Shown here: positions 33,601 to 46,140 of the stretch, piece after piece
Numbering within the stretch: the first letter of the stretch is position 1
How the letters are laid out: the number at the start of each line of letters is the position of its first letter
Assembly (NCBI GenBank): GCA_017654935.2
Contig: CM065689.1
Coordinates: 61,506,172-61,570,171 of the forward strand
Direction of reading: 5' to 3'
Source: Phymorhynchus buccinoides
Lineage: Eukaryota > Mollusca > Gastropoda > Neogastropoda > Raphitomidae
Length of the DNA: 64,000 nt
Notes under the pieces: model-generated
The model's database searches: none
Told to the model about the DNA's origin: nothing
The model's input: only the letters and a program-made list of their open reading frames with translations
Position numbers and translations under genes: made by a program

Positions 33601-36600
33601 TGTCACCTCTGTGCACAATATGGAAGGTCATCAAGGTGTGTACTATTGTCTTCTCCTTCATTAGCTGTCACCTCACAATATGGAAGGTCATGAAGGTGTG
33701 TACTATTGTCTTCTCCTTCACTAGCTGTCACCTCTGTGCACAATATGGAAGGTCATCAAGGTGTGTACTATTGTCTTCTCCTTCACTAGCTGTCACCTCT
33801 GTGCACAATATGGAAGGTCATCAAGGTGTGTACTATTGTCTTCTCCTTCACTAGCTGTCACCTCACAATATGGAAGGTCATCAAGGTGTGTACTATTGTC
33901 TTCTCCTTCACTAGCTGTCACCTCACAATATGGAAGGTCATCAAGGTGTGTACTATTGTCTTCTCCTTCATTAGCTGTCACCTCACAATATGGAAGGTCA
34001 TCAAGGTGTGTACTATTGTCTTCTCCTTCACTAGCTGTCACCTCTGTGCACAATATGGAAGGTCATCAAGGTGTGTACTATTGTCTTCTCCTTCATTAGC
34101 TGTCACCTCTGTGCACAATATGGAAGGTCATCAAGGTGTGTACTATTGTCTTCTCCTTCACTAGCTGTCACCTCACAATATGGAAGGTCATCAAGGTGTG
34201 TACTATTGTCTTCTCCTTCACTAGCTGTCACCTCTGTGCACAATATGGAAGGTCATCAAGGTGTGTACTATTGTCTTCTCCTTCACTAGCTGTCACCTCT
34301 GTGCACAATATGGAAGGTCATCAAGGTGTGTAATATTGTCTTCTCCTTCATTAGCTGTCACCTCTGTGCACAATATGGAAGGTCATCAAGGTGTGTACTA
34401 TTGTCTTCTCCTTCACTAGCTGTCACCTCTGTGCACAATATGGAAGGTCATCAAGGTGTGTACTATTGTCTTCTCCTTCACTAGCTGTCACCTCACAATA
34501 TGGAAGGTCATCAAGGTGTGTACTATTGTCTTCTCCTTCACTAGCTGTCACCTCTGTGCACAATATGGAAGGTCATCAAGGTGTGTACTATTGTCTTCTC
34601 CTTCACTAGCTGTCACCTCACAATATGGAAGGTCATCAAGGTGTGTACTATTGTCTTCTCCTTCACTAGCTGTCACCTCACAATATGGAAGGTCATCAAG
34701 GTGTGTACTATTGTCTTCTCCTTCACTAGCTGTCACCTCACAATATGGAAGGTCATCAAGGTGTGTACTATTGTCTTCTCCTTCACTAGCTGTCACCTCA
34801 CAATATGGAAGGTCATCAAGGTGTGTACTATTGTCTTCTCCTTCACTAGCTGTCACCTCTGTGCACAATATGGAAGGTCATCAAGGTGTGTACTATTGTC
34901 TTCTCCTTCATTAGCTGTCACCTCACAATATGGAAGGTCATCAAGGTGTGTACTATTGTCTTCTCCTTCACTAGCTGTCACCTCACAATATGGAAGGTCA
35001 TCAAGGTGTGTACTATTGTCTTCTCCTTCACTAGCTGTCACCTCTGTGCACAATATGGAAGGTCATCAAGGTGTGTACTATTGTCTTCTCCTTCACTAGC
35101 TGTCACCTCTGTGCACAATATGGAAGGTCATCAAGGTGTGTAATATTGTCTTCTCCTTCACTAGCTGTCACCTCACAATATGGAAGGTCATCAAGGTGTG
35201 TACTATTGTCTTCTCCTTCACTAGCTGTCACCTCTGTGCACAATATGGAAGGTCATCAAGGTGTGTACTATTGTCTTCTCCTTCACTAGCTGTCACCTCT
35301 GTGCACAATATGGAAGGTCATCAAGGTGTGTACTATTGTCTTCTCCTTCACTAGCTGTCACCTCACAATATGGAAGGTCATCAAGGTGTGTACTATTGTC
35401 TTCTCCTTCACTAGCTGTCACCTCACAATATGGAAGGTCATCAAGGTGTGTACTATTGTCTTCTCCTTCACTAGCTGTCACCTCACAATATGGAAGGTCA
35501 TCAAGGTGTGTACTATTGTCTTCTCCTTCACTAGCTGTCACCTCACAATATGGAAGGTCATCAAGGTGTGTACTATTGTCTTCTCCTTCACTAGCTGTCA
35601 CCTCTGTGCACAATATGGAAGGTCATCAAGGTGTGTACTATTGTCTTCTCCTTCACTAGCTGTCACCTCTGTGCACAATATGGAAGGTCATCAAGGTGTG
35701 TACTATTGTCTTCTCCTTCACTAGCTGTCACCTCTGTGCACAATATGGAAGGTCATCAAGGTGTGTACTATTGTCTTCTCCTTCACTAGCTGTCACCTCT
35801 GTGCACAATATGGAAGGTCATCAAGGTGTGTACTATTGTCTTCTCCTTCACTAGCTGTCACCTCTGTGCACAATATGGAAGGTCATCAAGGTGTGTACTA
35901 TTGTCTTCTCCTTCACTAGCTGTCACCTCTGTGCACAATATGGAAGGTCATCAAGGTGTGTACTATTGTCTTCTCCTTCACTAGCTGTCACCTCACAATA
36001 TGGAAGGTCATCAAGGTGTGTACTATTGTCTTCTCCTTCACTAGCTGTCACCTCAGAATATGGAAGGTCATCAAGGTGTGTAATATTGTCTTCTCCTTCA
36101 CTAGCTGTCACCTCTGTGCACAATATGGAAGGTCATCAAGGTGTGTACTATTGTCTTCTCCTTCACTAGCTGTCACCTCAGAATATGGAAGGTCATCAAG
36201 GTGTGTAATATTGTCTTCTCCTTCACTAGCTGTCACCTCTGTGCACAATATGGAAGGTCATCAAGGTGTGTAATATTGTCTTCTCCTTCATTAGCTGTCA
36301 CCTCACAATATGGAAGGTCATCAAGGTGTGTACTATTGTCTTCTCCTTCACTAGCTGTCACCTCTGTGCACAATATGGAAGGTCATCAAGGTGTGTAATA
36401 TTGTCTTCTCCTTCATTAGCTGTCACCTCAGAATATGGAAGGTCATCAAGGTGTGTACTATTGTCTTCTCCTTCACTAGCTGTCACCTCACAATATGGAA
36501 GGTCATCAAGGTGTGTACTATTGTCTTCTCCTTCACTAGCTGTCACCTCACAATATGGAAGGTCATCAAGGTGTGTACTATTGTCTTCTCCTTCACTAGC

Positions 36601-36820
36601 TGTCACCTCACAATATGGAAGGTCATCAAGGTGTGTACTATTGTCTTCTCCTTCATTAGCTGTCACCTCTGTGCACAATATGGAAGGTCATCAAGGTGTG
36701 TAATATTGTCTTCTCCTTCATTAGCTGTCACCTCTGTGCACAATATGGAAGATCAAGGTGTGTAATATTGTCTTCTCCTTCATTAGCTGTCACCTCAGAA
36801 TATGGAAGGTCATCAAGGCT
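30667..36820 (+). repeat. 6.1 kb minisatellite of mixed 60 and 65 bp units (nearly 100 copies)
   Basis: The unit contains GTGTACTATTGTCTTCTCC, TTCACTAGCTGTCACCTC and ACAATATGGAAGGTCATCAA. The 65 bp class has an extra TGTGC after CACCTC. Further variant sites are TACTATT/TAATATT, CACTAG/CATTAG, CATCAAG/CATGAAG and CACAAT/CAGAAT. A run of 60 bp units is open (20 codons), and a 65 bp unit shifts frame, which explains the many overlapping 60-170 residue frames on both strands. Identical blocks recur at a 250 bp step (31494, 31744, and again at 32189). This is the largest array in the window. Confidence 0.97.
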
Positions 36821-37268
36821 TCATTAATCTCTGAACTTTGCAACTGCTCTCTCTAAAAAAAAAACACCGTGAAAATCCGATTAACGTCCTCCGGCCTGGA
36901 GTAGGCTCATGTGGGACATTAATACATATAAAGATAGTGGGGTGATCCTGGAGGTACTGCAATAGCAGGAAAGTCCAGAATTTTGCATTGATAAAGATAT
37001 ATGCTAAAAAACAAACACTAGGACATTTTCTTTAAAAACCTACAATTGTACTTCATTGTGACAATTTTTACTGTTTATCTACAATCATACTATACAATCG
37101 AATCATCAATCAATGTTTCTCTTCTTTGTAAACATAAGGCCAGACAAACCAGCATACTTTACGCAAACAACTTATAGCACATTGCTAACTAAACTTGTTT
37201 TCTCTATCGATAATCATATTCAAACAAAGCAGACATTAAAGTTAAAACTTGAGACAGATGAAAATGTA
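36821..37268. other. Unique AT-rich spacer
   Basis: About 450 bases between two arrays. No gene, repeat or RNA is recognised. Confidence 0.5.
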
Positions 37269-39138
37269 AACACACACACACATACCAGCTGCCCTCTCTC
37301 ACACTATTTCTAACACACACACATACCAGCTGCCCTCTCTCACACTATTTATAACACACACACACACACATACCAGCTGCCCTATCACACACTATTTCTA
37401 ACACACACACATACCAGCTGCCCTCTCTCACACTATTTATAACACATACACACACATACCAGCTGCCCTCTCACACACTATTTATAACACACACACACAC
37501 ACATACCAGCTGCCCTCTCTCACACTATTTCTAACACACATACCAGCTGCCCTCTCACACACTATTTCTAACAAACACACACACATACCAGCTGCCCTCT
37601 CACACACTATTTCTAACACACACACATACCAGCTGTCCTATCACACACTATTTCTAACACACACACATACCAGCTGCCCTATCACACACTATTTCTAACA
37701 CACACACACACATACCAGCTGCCCTATCACACACTATTTCTAACACACACACACATACCAGCTGTCCTATCACACACTATTTCTAACACACACACACATA
37801 CCAGCTGCCCTCTCACACACTATTTCTAACACACACACACATACCAGCTGTCCTATCACACACTATTTCTAACACACACACACATACCAGCTGCCCTCTC
37901 ACACACTATTTCTAACACACACACATACCAGCTGTCCTATCACACACTATTTCTAACACACACACACACATACCAGCTGCCCTATCACACACTATTTCTA
38001 ACACACACACACATACCAGCTGCCCTCTCACACACTATTTCTAACACACACACACACATACCAGCTGCCCTCTCACACACTATTTCTAACACACACACAC
38101 ATACCAGCTGCCCTCTCACACACTATTTCTAACACACACATACCAGCTGCCCTATCACACACTATTTCTAACACACACACACATACCAGCTGCCCTCTCA
38201 CACACTATTTCTAACACACACATACCAGCTGCCCTATCACACACTATTTCTAACACACATACCAGCTGCCCTATCACACACTATTTCTAACACACATACC
38301 AGCTGCCCTCTCACACTATTTCAAACACACATACCAGCTGCCCTATCACACACTATTTCTAACACACATACCAGCTGCCCTCTCACACACTATTTCTAAC
38401 ACACACATACCAGCTGCCCTATCACACACTATTTCTAACACACATACCAGCTGCCCTCTCACACACTATTTCTAACACACATACCAGCTGCCCCTCTCAC
38501 ACTATTTCTAACACACATACCAGCTGCCCTCTCTCACACTATTTCTAACACACATACCAGCTGCCCTCTCACACTATTTCTAACACACATACCAGCTGCC
38601 CTATCACACACTATTTCTAACACACATACCAGCTGCCCTATCACACACTATTTCTAACACACATACCAGCTGCCCTCTCACACTATTTCTAACACACATA
38701 CCAGCTGCCCTCTCACACACTATTTCTAACACACATACCAGCTGCCCTCTCACACTATTTCTAACATACATACCAGCTGCCCTCTCACACTATTTCTAAC
38801 ACACATACCAGCTGCCCTATCACACACTATTTCTAACACACATACCAGCTGCCCTCTCACACTATTTCTAACACACACACATACCAGCTGCCCTCTCACA
38901 CTATTTCTAACACACATACCAGCTGCCCTCTCACACTATTTCTAACACACACACATACCAGCTGCCCTCTCACACACTATTTCTAACACACACACATACC
39001 AGCTGCCCTCTCTCACACTATTTATAACACACACACATACCAGCTGCCCTCTCACACACTATTTCTAACACACACACATACCAGCTGCCCTCTCTCACAC
39101 TATTTCTAACACACACACATACCAGCTGCCCTCTCACA
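37269..39138 (+). repeat. CA-based minisatellite with CAGCTG in each unit
   Basis: The unit is (CA)n, then ATACCAGCTGCCCTCTCACA, then CACTATTTCTAA, and is 33 to 49 bp. The length varies through the (CA)n part and CTCTC/CTCTCTC/CTATC. There are about 48 copies. The CA run is long on the left, short in the middle (38230-38870) and long again on the right. Confidence 0.95.
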
Positions 39139-39182
39139 CAGACAAAAACAATGGAACTGAAAAGCATAGCCAGTAGCGATAA

Positions 39183-39206
39183 CCCCCCCCCCCCCCCCCC
39201 CCCCCC
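39183..39206 (+). repeat. C24 homopolymer
   Basis: A pure run of 24 C, followed by further C-rich sequence, marks the start of the next array. Confidence 0.97.
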
Positions 39207-39235
39207 TGCCCAACCACACCCCCCCGCCCCTTGGG

Positions 39236-40321
39236 GTATCAGTATATAGCTTGGTGTGTCAGTATATACCTTGGTGTGTCAGTATATACCTTGGTGTGTC
39301 AGTATATAGCTTGGTGTGTCAGTATATAGCTTGGTGTGTCAGTATATAGCTTGGTGTGTCAGTATATAGCTTGGTGTGTCAGTATATAGCTTGGTGTGTC
39401 AGTATATAGCTTGGTGTGTCAGTATATAGCTTGGTGTGTCAGTATATACCTTGGTGTGTCAGTATATAGCTTGGTGTGTCAGTATATAGCTTGGTGTGTC
39501 AGTATATAGCTTGGTGTGTCAGTATATACCTTGGTGTGTCAGTATATACCTTGGTGTGTCAGTATATGCCTTGGTGTGTCAGTATATACCTTGGTGTGTC
39601 AGTATATACCTTGGTGTGTCAGTATATAGCTTGGTGTGTCAGTATATAGCTAGGTGTCAGTATATAGCTAGGTGTGTCAGTATATACCTTGGTGTGTCAG
39701 TATATACCTTGGTGTGTCAGTATATGCCTTGGTGTGTCAGTATATACCTTGGTGTGTCAGTATATACCTTGGTGTGTCAGTATATAGCTTGGTGTGTCAG
39801 TATATAGCTAGGTGTCAGTATATAGCTAGGTGTGTCAGTATATACCTTGGTGTGTCAGTATATGCCTTGGTGTGTCAGTATATAGCTAGGTGTGTCAGTA
39901 TATGCCTTGGGGTATCAGTATATACTTTGGTGTGTCAGTATATAGCTTGGTGTGTCAGTATATGCCTTGGTGTGTCAGTATATAGCTTGGTGTGTCAGTA
40001 TATGCCTTGGTGTGTCAGTATATAGCTAGGTGTGTCAGTATATACCTTGGTGTGTCAGTATATAGCTTGATGTGTCAGTATATAGCTTGGTGTGTCAGTA
40101 TATGCCTTGGGGTATCAGTATATACTTTGGTGTGTCAGTATATAGCTTGGTGTGTCAATATATAGCTAGGTGTGTCAGTATATACTTTGGTGTGTCAGTA
40201 TATAGCTTGGTGTGTCAGTATATAGCTTGGTGTGTCAGTATATAGCTTGGTGTGTCAGTATATGCCTTGGGGTATCAGTATATAGCTTGGTGTGTCAGTA
40301 TATGCCTTGGGGTATCAGTAT
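39236..40321 (+). repeat. 20 bp minisatellite (about 54 copies)
   Basis: The unit is CTTGGTGTGTCAGTATATAG. The two bases before CTTGG vary (TATAGC, TATACC, TATGCC). TAGGTGTG, GGGGTATC and 18 bp forms also occur. A six-unit block near 39540-39660 is repeated near 39680-39830. Confidence 0.96.
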
Positions 40322-41090
40322 ACTTCACACAAGTCTCCCCTTGACAAATATTTATAACAAGTGTCAGAGACTATCTGTGAGAGAAGGCTGGAAAATGCCA
40401 GCCTTGTGACTACTAATTTTTGTTGTTGTGTGACTTTGTTTTCACACAATCATGCATAAAAGAAGAGGTCCAATTCATTCACTGCACGCTCATTCAGTTA
40501 TAAAAAAATCGGGACATTACTGGTTTCGTACTGCCTCCAGGCATTGCCTCCAGTATTGTTCCAAACATATTTGTATTTACAAATGTCCCATATGTGTCTG
40601 ATTCAGACCAAGAGGACGTAAAACACCATTTTCGCCATTCACTGCACGCTTTTCTGCTATGCACACAATTCCTGGTCAATACACTTTGTTGTTGTGTGAC
40701 CGTGTTTTGCACAGAAATACACAGGAATAAAGAAGAGGTCCAATTCATTCACTGCACGCTTTTCTGCTGTGCACACAATTCCTGGTCAATACACTCTCCA
40801 AGCAGAAGTTGCCCACTGTCCCATCACTCACTGGCTTCCAATCCCTCTTTTCTGTTAAAAAAACAAAAAACCAAACAAACGAAACAAAACCCCATTAAGT
40901 GTTCTTAATATCGACAGTTTCTCCCCCACCCCCACCCTCCAGGCTTAACACAAAATAAATGTAGACCCTTAACTTCCTCTCAGACATTTTTTTTATCCTC
41001 AAATAATCTTTGTGATGAGTCTTTCGCTCTCTTGTTCGTGCGTGGGGATTCTCTTCACAACTATCTGTACTGGTCACACTGACAAATGAG
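40322..41090. other. Spacer with ~30-110 bp duplicated segments
   Basis: AGAAGAGGTCCAATTCATTC and ACTGCACGCT recur near 40462 and 40733. TTTCTGCTATGCACACAATT and CCTGGTCAATACACT recur near 40652 and 40760. This is a degenerate local duplication. No gene is recognised. Confidence 0.55.
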
Positions 41091-42681
41091 GAATGGAGGG
41101 GCCCATCATCACTGTAGCTATGTGGAGTAGGGGAGGGCTGAACTGAACATGAAGCCATGGATGCTAGGAGGGGACGATACAGCCCAGGAATGGAGGGGCC
41201 CATCATCACTGTAGCTATGTGGAGTAGGGGAGGGCTGAACTGAGGATGAAGCCATGGATGTTAGGAGGGGACGATACAGCCCAGGAATGGAGGGGTCCAT
41301 CATCAGGGTAGCTATGTGGAGTAGGGGAGGGCTGAACTGAGGATGAAGCCATGGATGTTAGGAGGGGACGATACAGCCCAGGAATGGAGGGGTCCATCAT
41401 CAGGGTAGCTATGTGGAGTAGGGGAGGGCTGAACTGAACATGAAGCCATGGATGTTAGGAGGGGACGATACAGCCCAGGAATGGAGGGGTCCATCATCAG
41501 GGTAGCTATGTGGAGTAGGGGAGGGCTGAACTGAGGATGAAGCCATGGATGTTAGGAGGGGACGATACAGCCCAGGAATGGAGGGGTCCATCATCACTGT
41601 AGCTATGTGGAGTAGGGGAGGGCTGAACTGAACATGAAGCCATGGATGTTAGGAGGGGACGATACAGCCCAGGAATGGAGGGGTCCATCATCACTGTAGC
41701 TATGTGGAGTAGGGGAGGGCTGAACTGAACATGAAGCCATGGATGTTAGGAGGGGACGATACAGCCCAGGAATGGAGGGGTCCATCATCAGGGTAGCTAT
41801 GTGGAGTAGGGGAGGGCTGAACTGAACATGAAGCCATGGATGTTAGGAGGGGACGATACAGCCCAGGAATGGAGGGGTCCATCATCAGGGTAGCTATGTG
41901 GAGTAGGGGAGGGCTGAACTGAGGATGAAGCCATGGATGTTAGGAGGGGACGATACAGCCCAGGAATGGAGGGGTCCATCATCAATCAGGGTAGCTATGT
42001 GGAGTAGGGGAGGGCTGAACTGAGGATGAAGCCATGGATGTTAGTAGGGGACGATACAGCCCAGGAATGGAGGGGTCCATCATCACTGTAGCTATGTGGA
42101 GTAGGGGAGGGCTGAACTGAGGATGAAGCCATGGATGTTAGGAGGGGACGATACAGCCCAGGAATGGAGGGGTCCATCATCACTGTAGCTATGTGGAGTA
42201 GGGGAGGGCTGAACTGAGGATGAAGCCATGGATGTTAGTAGGGGACGATACAGCCCAGGAATGGAGGGGTCCATCATCACTGTAGCTATGTGGAGTAGGG
42301 GAGGGCTGAACTGAGGATGAAGCCATGGATGTTAGGAGGGGACGATACAGCCCAGGAATGGAGGGGTCCATCATCAATCAGGGTAGCTATGTGGAGTAGG
42401 GGAGGGCTGAACTGAGGATGAAGCCATGGATGTTAGGAGGGGACGATACAGCCCAGGAATGGAGGGGTCCATCATCACTGTAGCTATGTGGAGTAGGGGA
42501 GGGCTGAACTGAGGATGAAGCCATGGATGTTAGGAGGGGACGATACAGCCCAGGAATGGAGGGGTCCATCATCACTGTAGCTATGTGGAGTAGGGGAGGG
42601 CTGAACTGAGGATGAAGCCATGGATGTTAGGAGGGGACGATACAGCCCAGGAATGGAGGGGCCCATCATCACTGTAGCTAT
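41091..42681 (+). repeat. 97 bp minisatellite (about 16 copies)
   Basis: The unit contains GGAATGGAGGGGTCCATCAT, GTAGCTATGTGGAGTAGGGG and AAGCCATGGATGTTAGGAGG. Variants are ATCACTGTAG/ATCAGGGTAG, GAACATG/GAGGATG and GTTAGTAG/GTTAGGAG. Two copies have an extra ATCA. Because 97 is not a multiple of three, short identical 61-62 residue minus frames recur once per unit. Confidence 0.96.
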
Positions 42682-43172
42682 TCAGCAGGAAAATTATTCT
42701 TGTTTTTATGAGGACTAAATAAAAGTTGAGTTGAGTTGAGTTGAGTTGAGTTGGTGGTGCTACAGGTAAGCTATTGAATGAAGAGAACAGAAAACATGTA
42801 TACTGTACTAACTATACTCCACTTCACCTCCACTCTAACTGCAGCCCCCCCCCTCTCACCTCCCTAGATATGCATCGAGGAGCACAAGGCCCCTCTGAAA
42901 CGGCAGATCAAACATGTAGGAATCTTGAGACATCGTCACTAACTTGTCCCTTCCGGCATTAACATATAGGTTGGAAGTCGCCATGAGAATAATACATAGA
43001 CCGATTGTGACCACACAGACGAGATCATCACCACAATCCTACTAAAGTTTTACCGCAGAAAGAGATTAACTTAGTAACCAAAGTCTCAAGCATTCACACG
43101 GCGTGAGGGCTCCAGCCTGTACAGTGTGGAATGAATGTTGTGTATAAATACGGCGAATCTTGGCTGGCTGTT
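42682..43172. other. Unique spacer with (TTGAG)n
   Basis: GGACTAAATAAAAG followed by five TTGAG repeats (42726-42751) resembles the 3' tail of a retroposon. The rest is unique with no gene seen. Confidence 0.5.
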
Positions 43173-43530
43173 TTAGGCATGGTACAAAGTGCAGAGAGCA
43201 ACACCAGGATGAGGGGAGCTTCCTTCCCCAGACACCACAGGGGGGGGGTCCCTGTGGTTTAGGCATGGTACAAAATGCAGAGAGCAACACCAGGATGAGG
43301 GGAGCTTCCTTCCCCAGACACCACAGGGGGGGGGGGGGGGGGTCCCTGTGGTTTAGGCATGGTACAAAGTGCAGAGAGCAACACCAGGATGAGGGGATCT
43401 TCCTTCCCCAGACACCACAGGTGGGGAGGGAGTCCCTGTGGTTTAGGCATGGTACAAAGTGCAGAGAGCAACACCAGGATGAGGGAGCTTCCTTCCCCAC
43501 AGACACCACAGGGGGTGGGGGTGTCCCTGT
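43173..43530 (+). repeat. ~95 bp unit, four copies with G runs
   Basis: Four copies of TTTAGGCATGGTACAAAGTG, AGAGCAACACCAGGATGAG, CTTCCTTCCCCAGACACCAC and a G run of 5 to 16. The array lies directly downstream of the kinesin stop codon, so it may be in the 3' untranslated region. Confidence 0.92.
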
Positions 43531-43537
43531 GATCTAT

Positions 43538-43635
43538 TTATTTAGGCGGGGGCCGGCGGTTGGCCTGCTTGGGTTTCATGTTCTTGCTGAGGGTCTCCTC
43601 TTCCTGCATGCCCTGCCAGAAGGTCTGCACTTTGT
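43538..43635 (-). CDS. KIF2A-like: Kinesin-13 (KIF2-type), terminal coding exon
   Basis: On the minus strand a splice acceptor (TTTTTCTTTCAG) is followed by an exon reading, after two bases, KVQTFWQGMQEEETLSKNMK, then PKQANRRPPPK and TAA (43540-43538). Joined in phase to the exon at 52410-52472 it continues the LRDKV-F-QEEE-SK-PK pattern of the kinesin-13 C-terminus. Kinesin-13 proteins are microtubule-depolymerising motors with a central motor domain. This C-terminal coiled segment lies outside the motor and contributes to dimerisation and end recognition. AATAAA-like sequence overlaps the stop. The tail is more proline-rich than I expect. Family identification rests on remembered similarity. 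Confidence 0.8.
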
Positions 43636-43720
43636 CTGAAAGAAAAACAGACACAACACAATACAGTCAAACCTCTATTATAAGACCCTCTGGTAAAAGA
43701 TATGTGCATTTCAAAATCCA

Positions 43721-44104
43721 GAACACTACTGTCAACATAGTGTAACAGGCCAATGCAATGGTAACTGCATGGTGCTATGTAGTGGAAGGAGATGAACACT
43801 ACTGTCAACATAGTGTAACAGGCCAATGCAATGGTAACTGCAGGGTGCTATGTAGTGGAAGGAGATGAACACTACTGTCAACATAGTGTAACACAGGCCA
43901 ATGCAATGGTAACTGCAGGGTGATATGTAGTGGAAGGAGCTGAACACTACTGTCAACATAGTGTAACAGGCCAATGCAATGGTAACTGCATGGTGCTATG
44001 TAGTGGAAGGAGCTGAACACTACTGTCAACATAGTGTAACAGGCCAATGCAATGGTAACTGCATGGTGCTATGTAGTGGAAGGAGCTGAACACTACTGTC
44101 AACA
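43721..44104 (+). repeat. ~75 bp minisatellite, part left of the LINE
   Basis: Five copies of GAACACTACTGTCAACATAG, TGTAACAGGCCAATGCAATG and GTAACTGCATGGTGCTATG with TAGTGGAAGGAG. It stops within a unit at CTGTCAACA (44104), where the LINE begins, and resumes at 49546. Confidence 0.95.
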
Positions 44105-44359
44105 GTAGTCAAGAGCAGCTCTCAAAGTTAGTGATAAAACTGACAGATAAGATTGTCAATCTAGAAGAAGGGTGTGTGGGGGAATCTCTCGAGAAAAAGA
44201 TTGAGGAAACGGTGGAGAGAAAGCTTTCAGAGGCACTAGATGAAAGAGTGGAAAAAGAAAAGCGCAAGGATAACATCATTCTTGTAAATATTTCAGAGAG
44301 TACCAAAGAAAGCCCTGAAGATAAGAAAAAGGATGATATTGAAAGGACAAAAAAGATCT

Positions 44360-46079
44360 TAAACAGGGTGTGCCCAGATATCACAGCGGAGACCAGTGTC
44401 ACAGAGCCAGTTAGACTGGGCAAGCCAGAAACTGGCAAAGTCAGGCTACTTAGAGTTAAGATTAACTCAGAGGATGCAAAACAGAAGATCTTAAACAGGG
44501 TGTGCCCAGATATCACAGCAGAGACCAGTGTCACAGAGCCAGTTAGACTGGGCAAGCCAGAAACTGGCAAAGTCAGGCTACTTAGAGTTAAGATTAACTC
44601 AGAGGATGCAAAACAGAAGATCTTAAACAGGGTGTGCCCAGATATCACAGCGGAGACCAGTGTCACAGAGCCAGTTAGACTGGGCAAGCCAGAAACTGGC
44701 AAAGTCAGGCTACTTAGAGTTAAGATTAACTCAGAGGATGCAAAACAGAAGATCTGAAACAGGGTGTGCCCAGATATCACAGCAGAGACCAGTGTCACAG
44801 AGCCAGTTAGACTGGGCAAGCCAGAAACTGGCAAAGTCAGGCTACTTAGAGTTAAGATTAACTCACAGGATGTAAAACAGAAGATCTTAAACAGGGTGTG
44901 CCCAGATATCACAGCAGAGACCAGTGTCACAGAGCCAGTTAGACTGGGCAAGCCAGAAACTGGCAAAGTCAGGCTACTTAGAGTTAAGATTAACTCACAG
45001 GATGTAAAACAGAAGATCTTAAACAGGGTGTGCCCAGATATCACAGCAGAGACCAGTGTCACAGAGCCAGATAGACTGGGCAAGCCAGAAACTGGCAAAG
45101 TCAGGCTACTTAGAGTTAAGATTAACTCAGAGGATGCAAAACAGAAGATCTTAAACAGGGTGTGCCCAGATATCACAGCAGAGACCAGTGTCACAGAGCC
45201 AGTTAGACTGGGCAAGCCAGAAACTGGCAAAGTCAGGCTACTTAGAGTTAAGATTAACTCAGAGGATGCAAAACAGAAGATCTTAAACAGGGTGTGCCCA
45301 GATATCACAGCGGAGACCAGTGTCACAGAGCCAGTTAGACTGGGCAAGCCAGAAACTGGCAAAGTCAGGCTACTTAGAGTTAAGATTAACTCAGAGGATG
45401 CAAAACAGAAGATCTGAAACAGGGTGTGCCCAGATATCACAGCAGAGACCAGTGTCACAGAGCCAGTTAGACTGGGCAAGCCAGAAACTGGCAAAGTCAG
45501 GCTACTTAGAGTTAAGATTAACTCACAGGATGTAAAACAGAAGATCTTAAACAGGGTGTGCCCAGATATCACAGCAGAGACCAGTGTCACAGAGCCAGTT
45601 AGACTGGGCAAGCCAGAAACTGGCAAAGTCAGGCTACTTAGAGTTAAGATTAACTCACAGGATGTAAAACAGAAGATCTTAAACAGGGTGTGCCCAGATA
45701 TCACAGCAGAGACCAGTGTCACAGAGCCAGATAGACTGGGCAAGCCAGAAACTGGCAAAGTCAGGCTACTTAGAGTTAAGATTAACTCAGAGGATGCAAA
45801 ACAGAAGATCTTAAACAAGGTGTGCCCAGATATCACAGCGGAGACCAGTGTCACAGAGCCAGTTAGACTGGGCAAGCCAGAAACTGGCAAAGTCAGGCTA
45901 CTTAGAGTTAAGATTAACTCAGAGGATGCAAAACAGAAGATCTTAAACAGGGTGTGCCCAGATATCACAGCGGAGACCAGTGTCACAGAGCCAGTTAGAC
46001 TGGGCAAGCCAGAAACTGGCAAAGTCAGGCTACTTAGAGTTAAGATTAACTCAGAGGGTGCAAAACAGAAGATCTTGAA
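44360..46079 (+). repeat. 132 bp tandem repeat in ORF1 with 660 bp higher-order period
   Basis: GTGTGCCCAGATATCACAGC starts at 44369 and recurs every 132 bases up to 45953 (13 copies). The block with TGA at its border (44755), the two CAGGATGTAAAAC copies and the GAGCCAGATAG variant (45061) repeats 660 bases (five units) later at 45415 and 45721. A five-unit block has therefore itself been duplicated. Confidence 0.95.
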
Positions 46080-46140
46080 GCAAGCACACACCCTGAACAA
46101 AGATGTGAAAAAACCCCAAGACAGAGTGTATATCAACTCT

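Noticed and set aside
30667..36820. CRISPR array
   Set aside because: Units are directly contiguous with no unique spacers, in a eukaryotic context with introns and LINEs.
44109..46136. A 675-residue minus-strand open frame with a hydrophobic-looking repeat
   Set aside because: It is antisense to LINE ORF1. Its length follows from the 132 bp period (44 codons), and the + strand reading has the family motifs.
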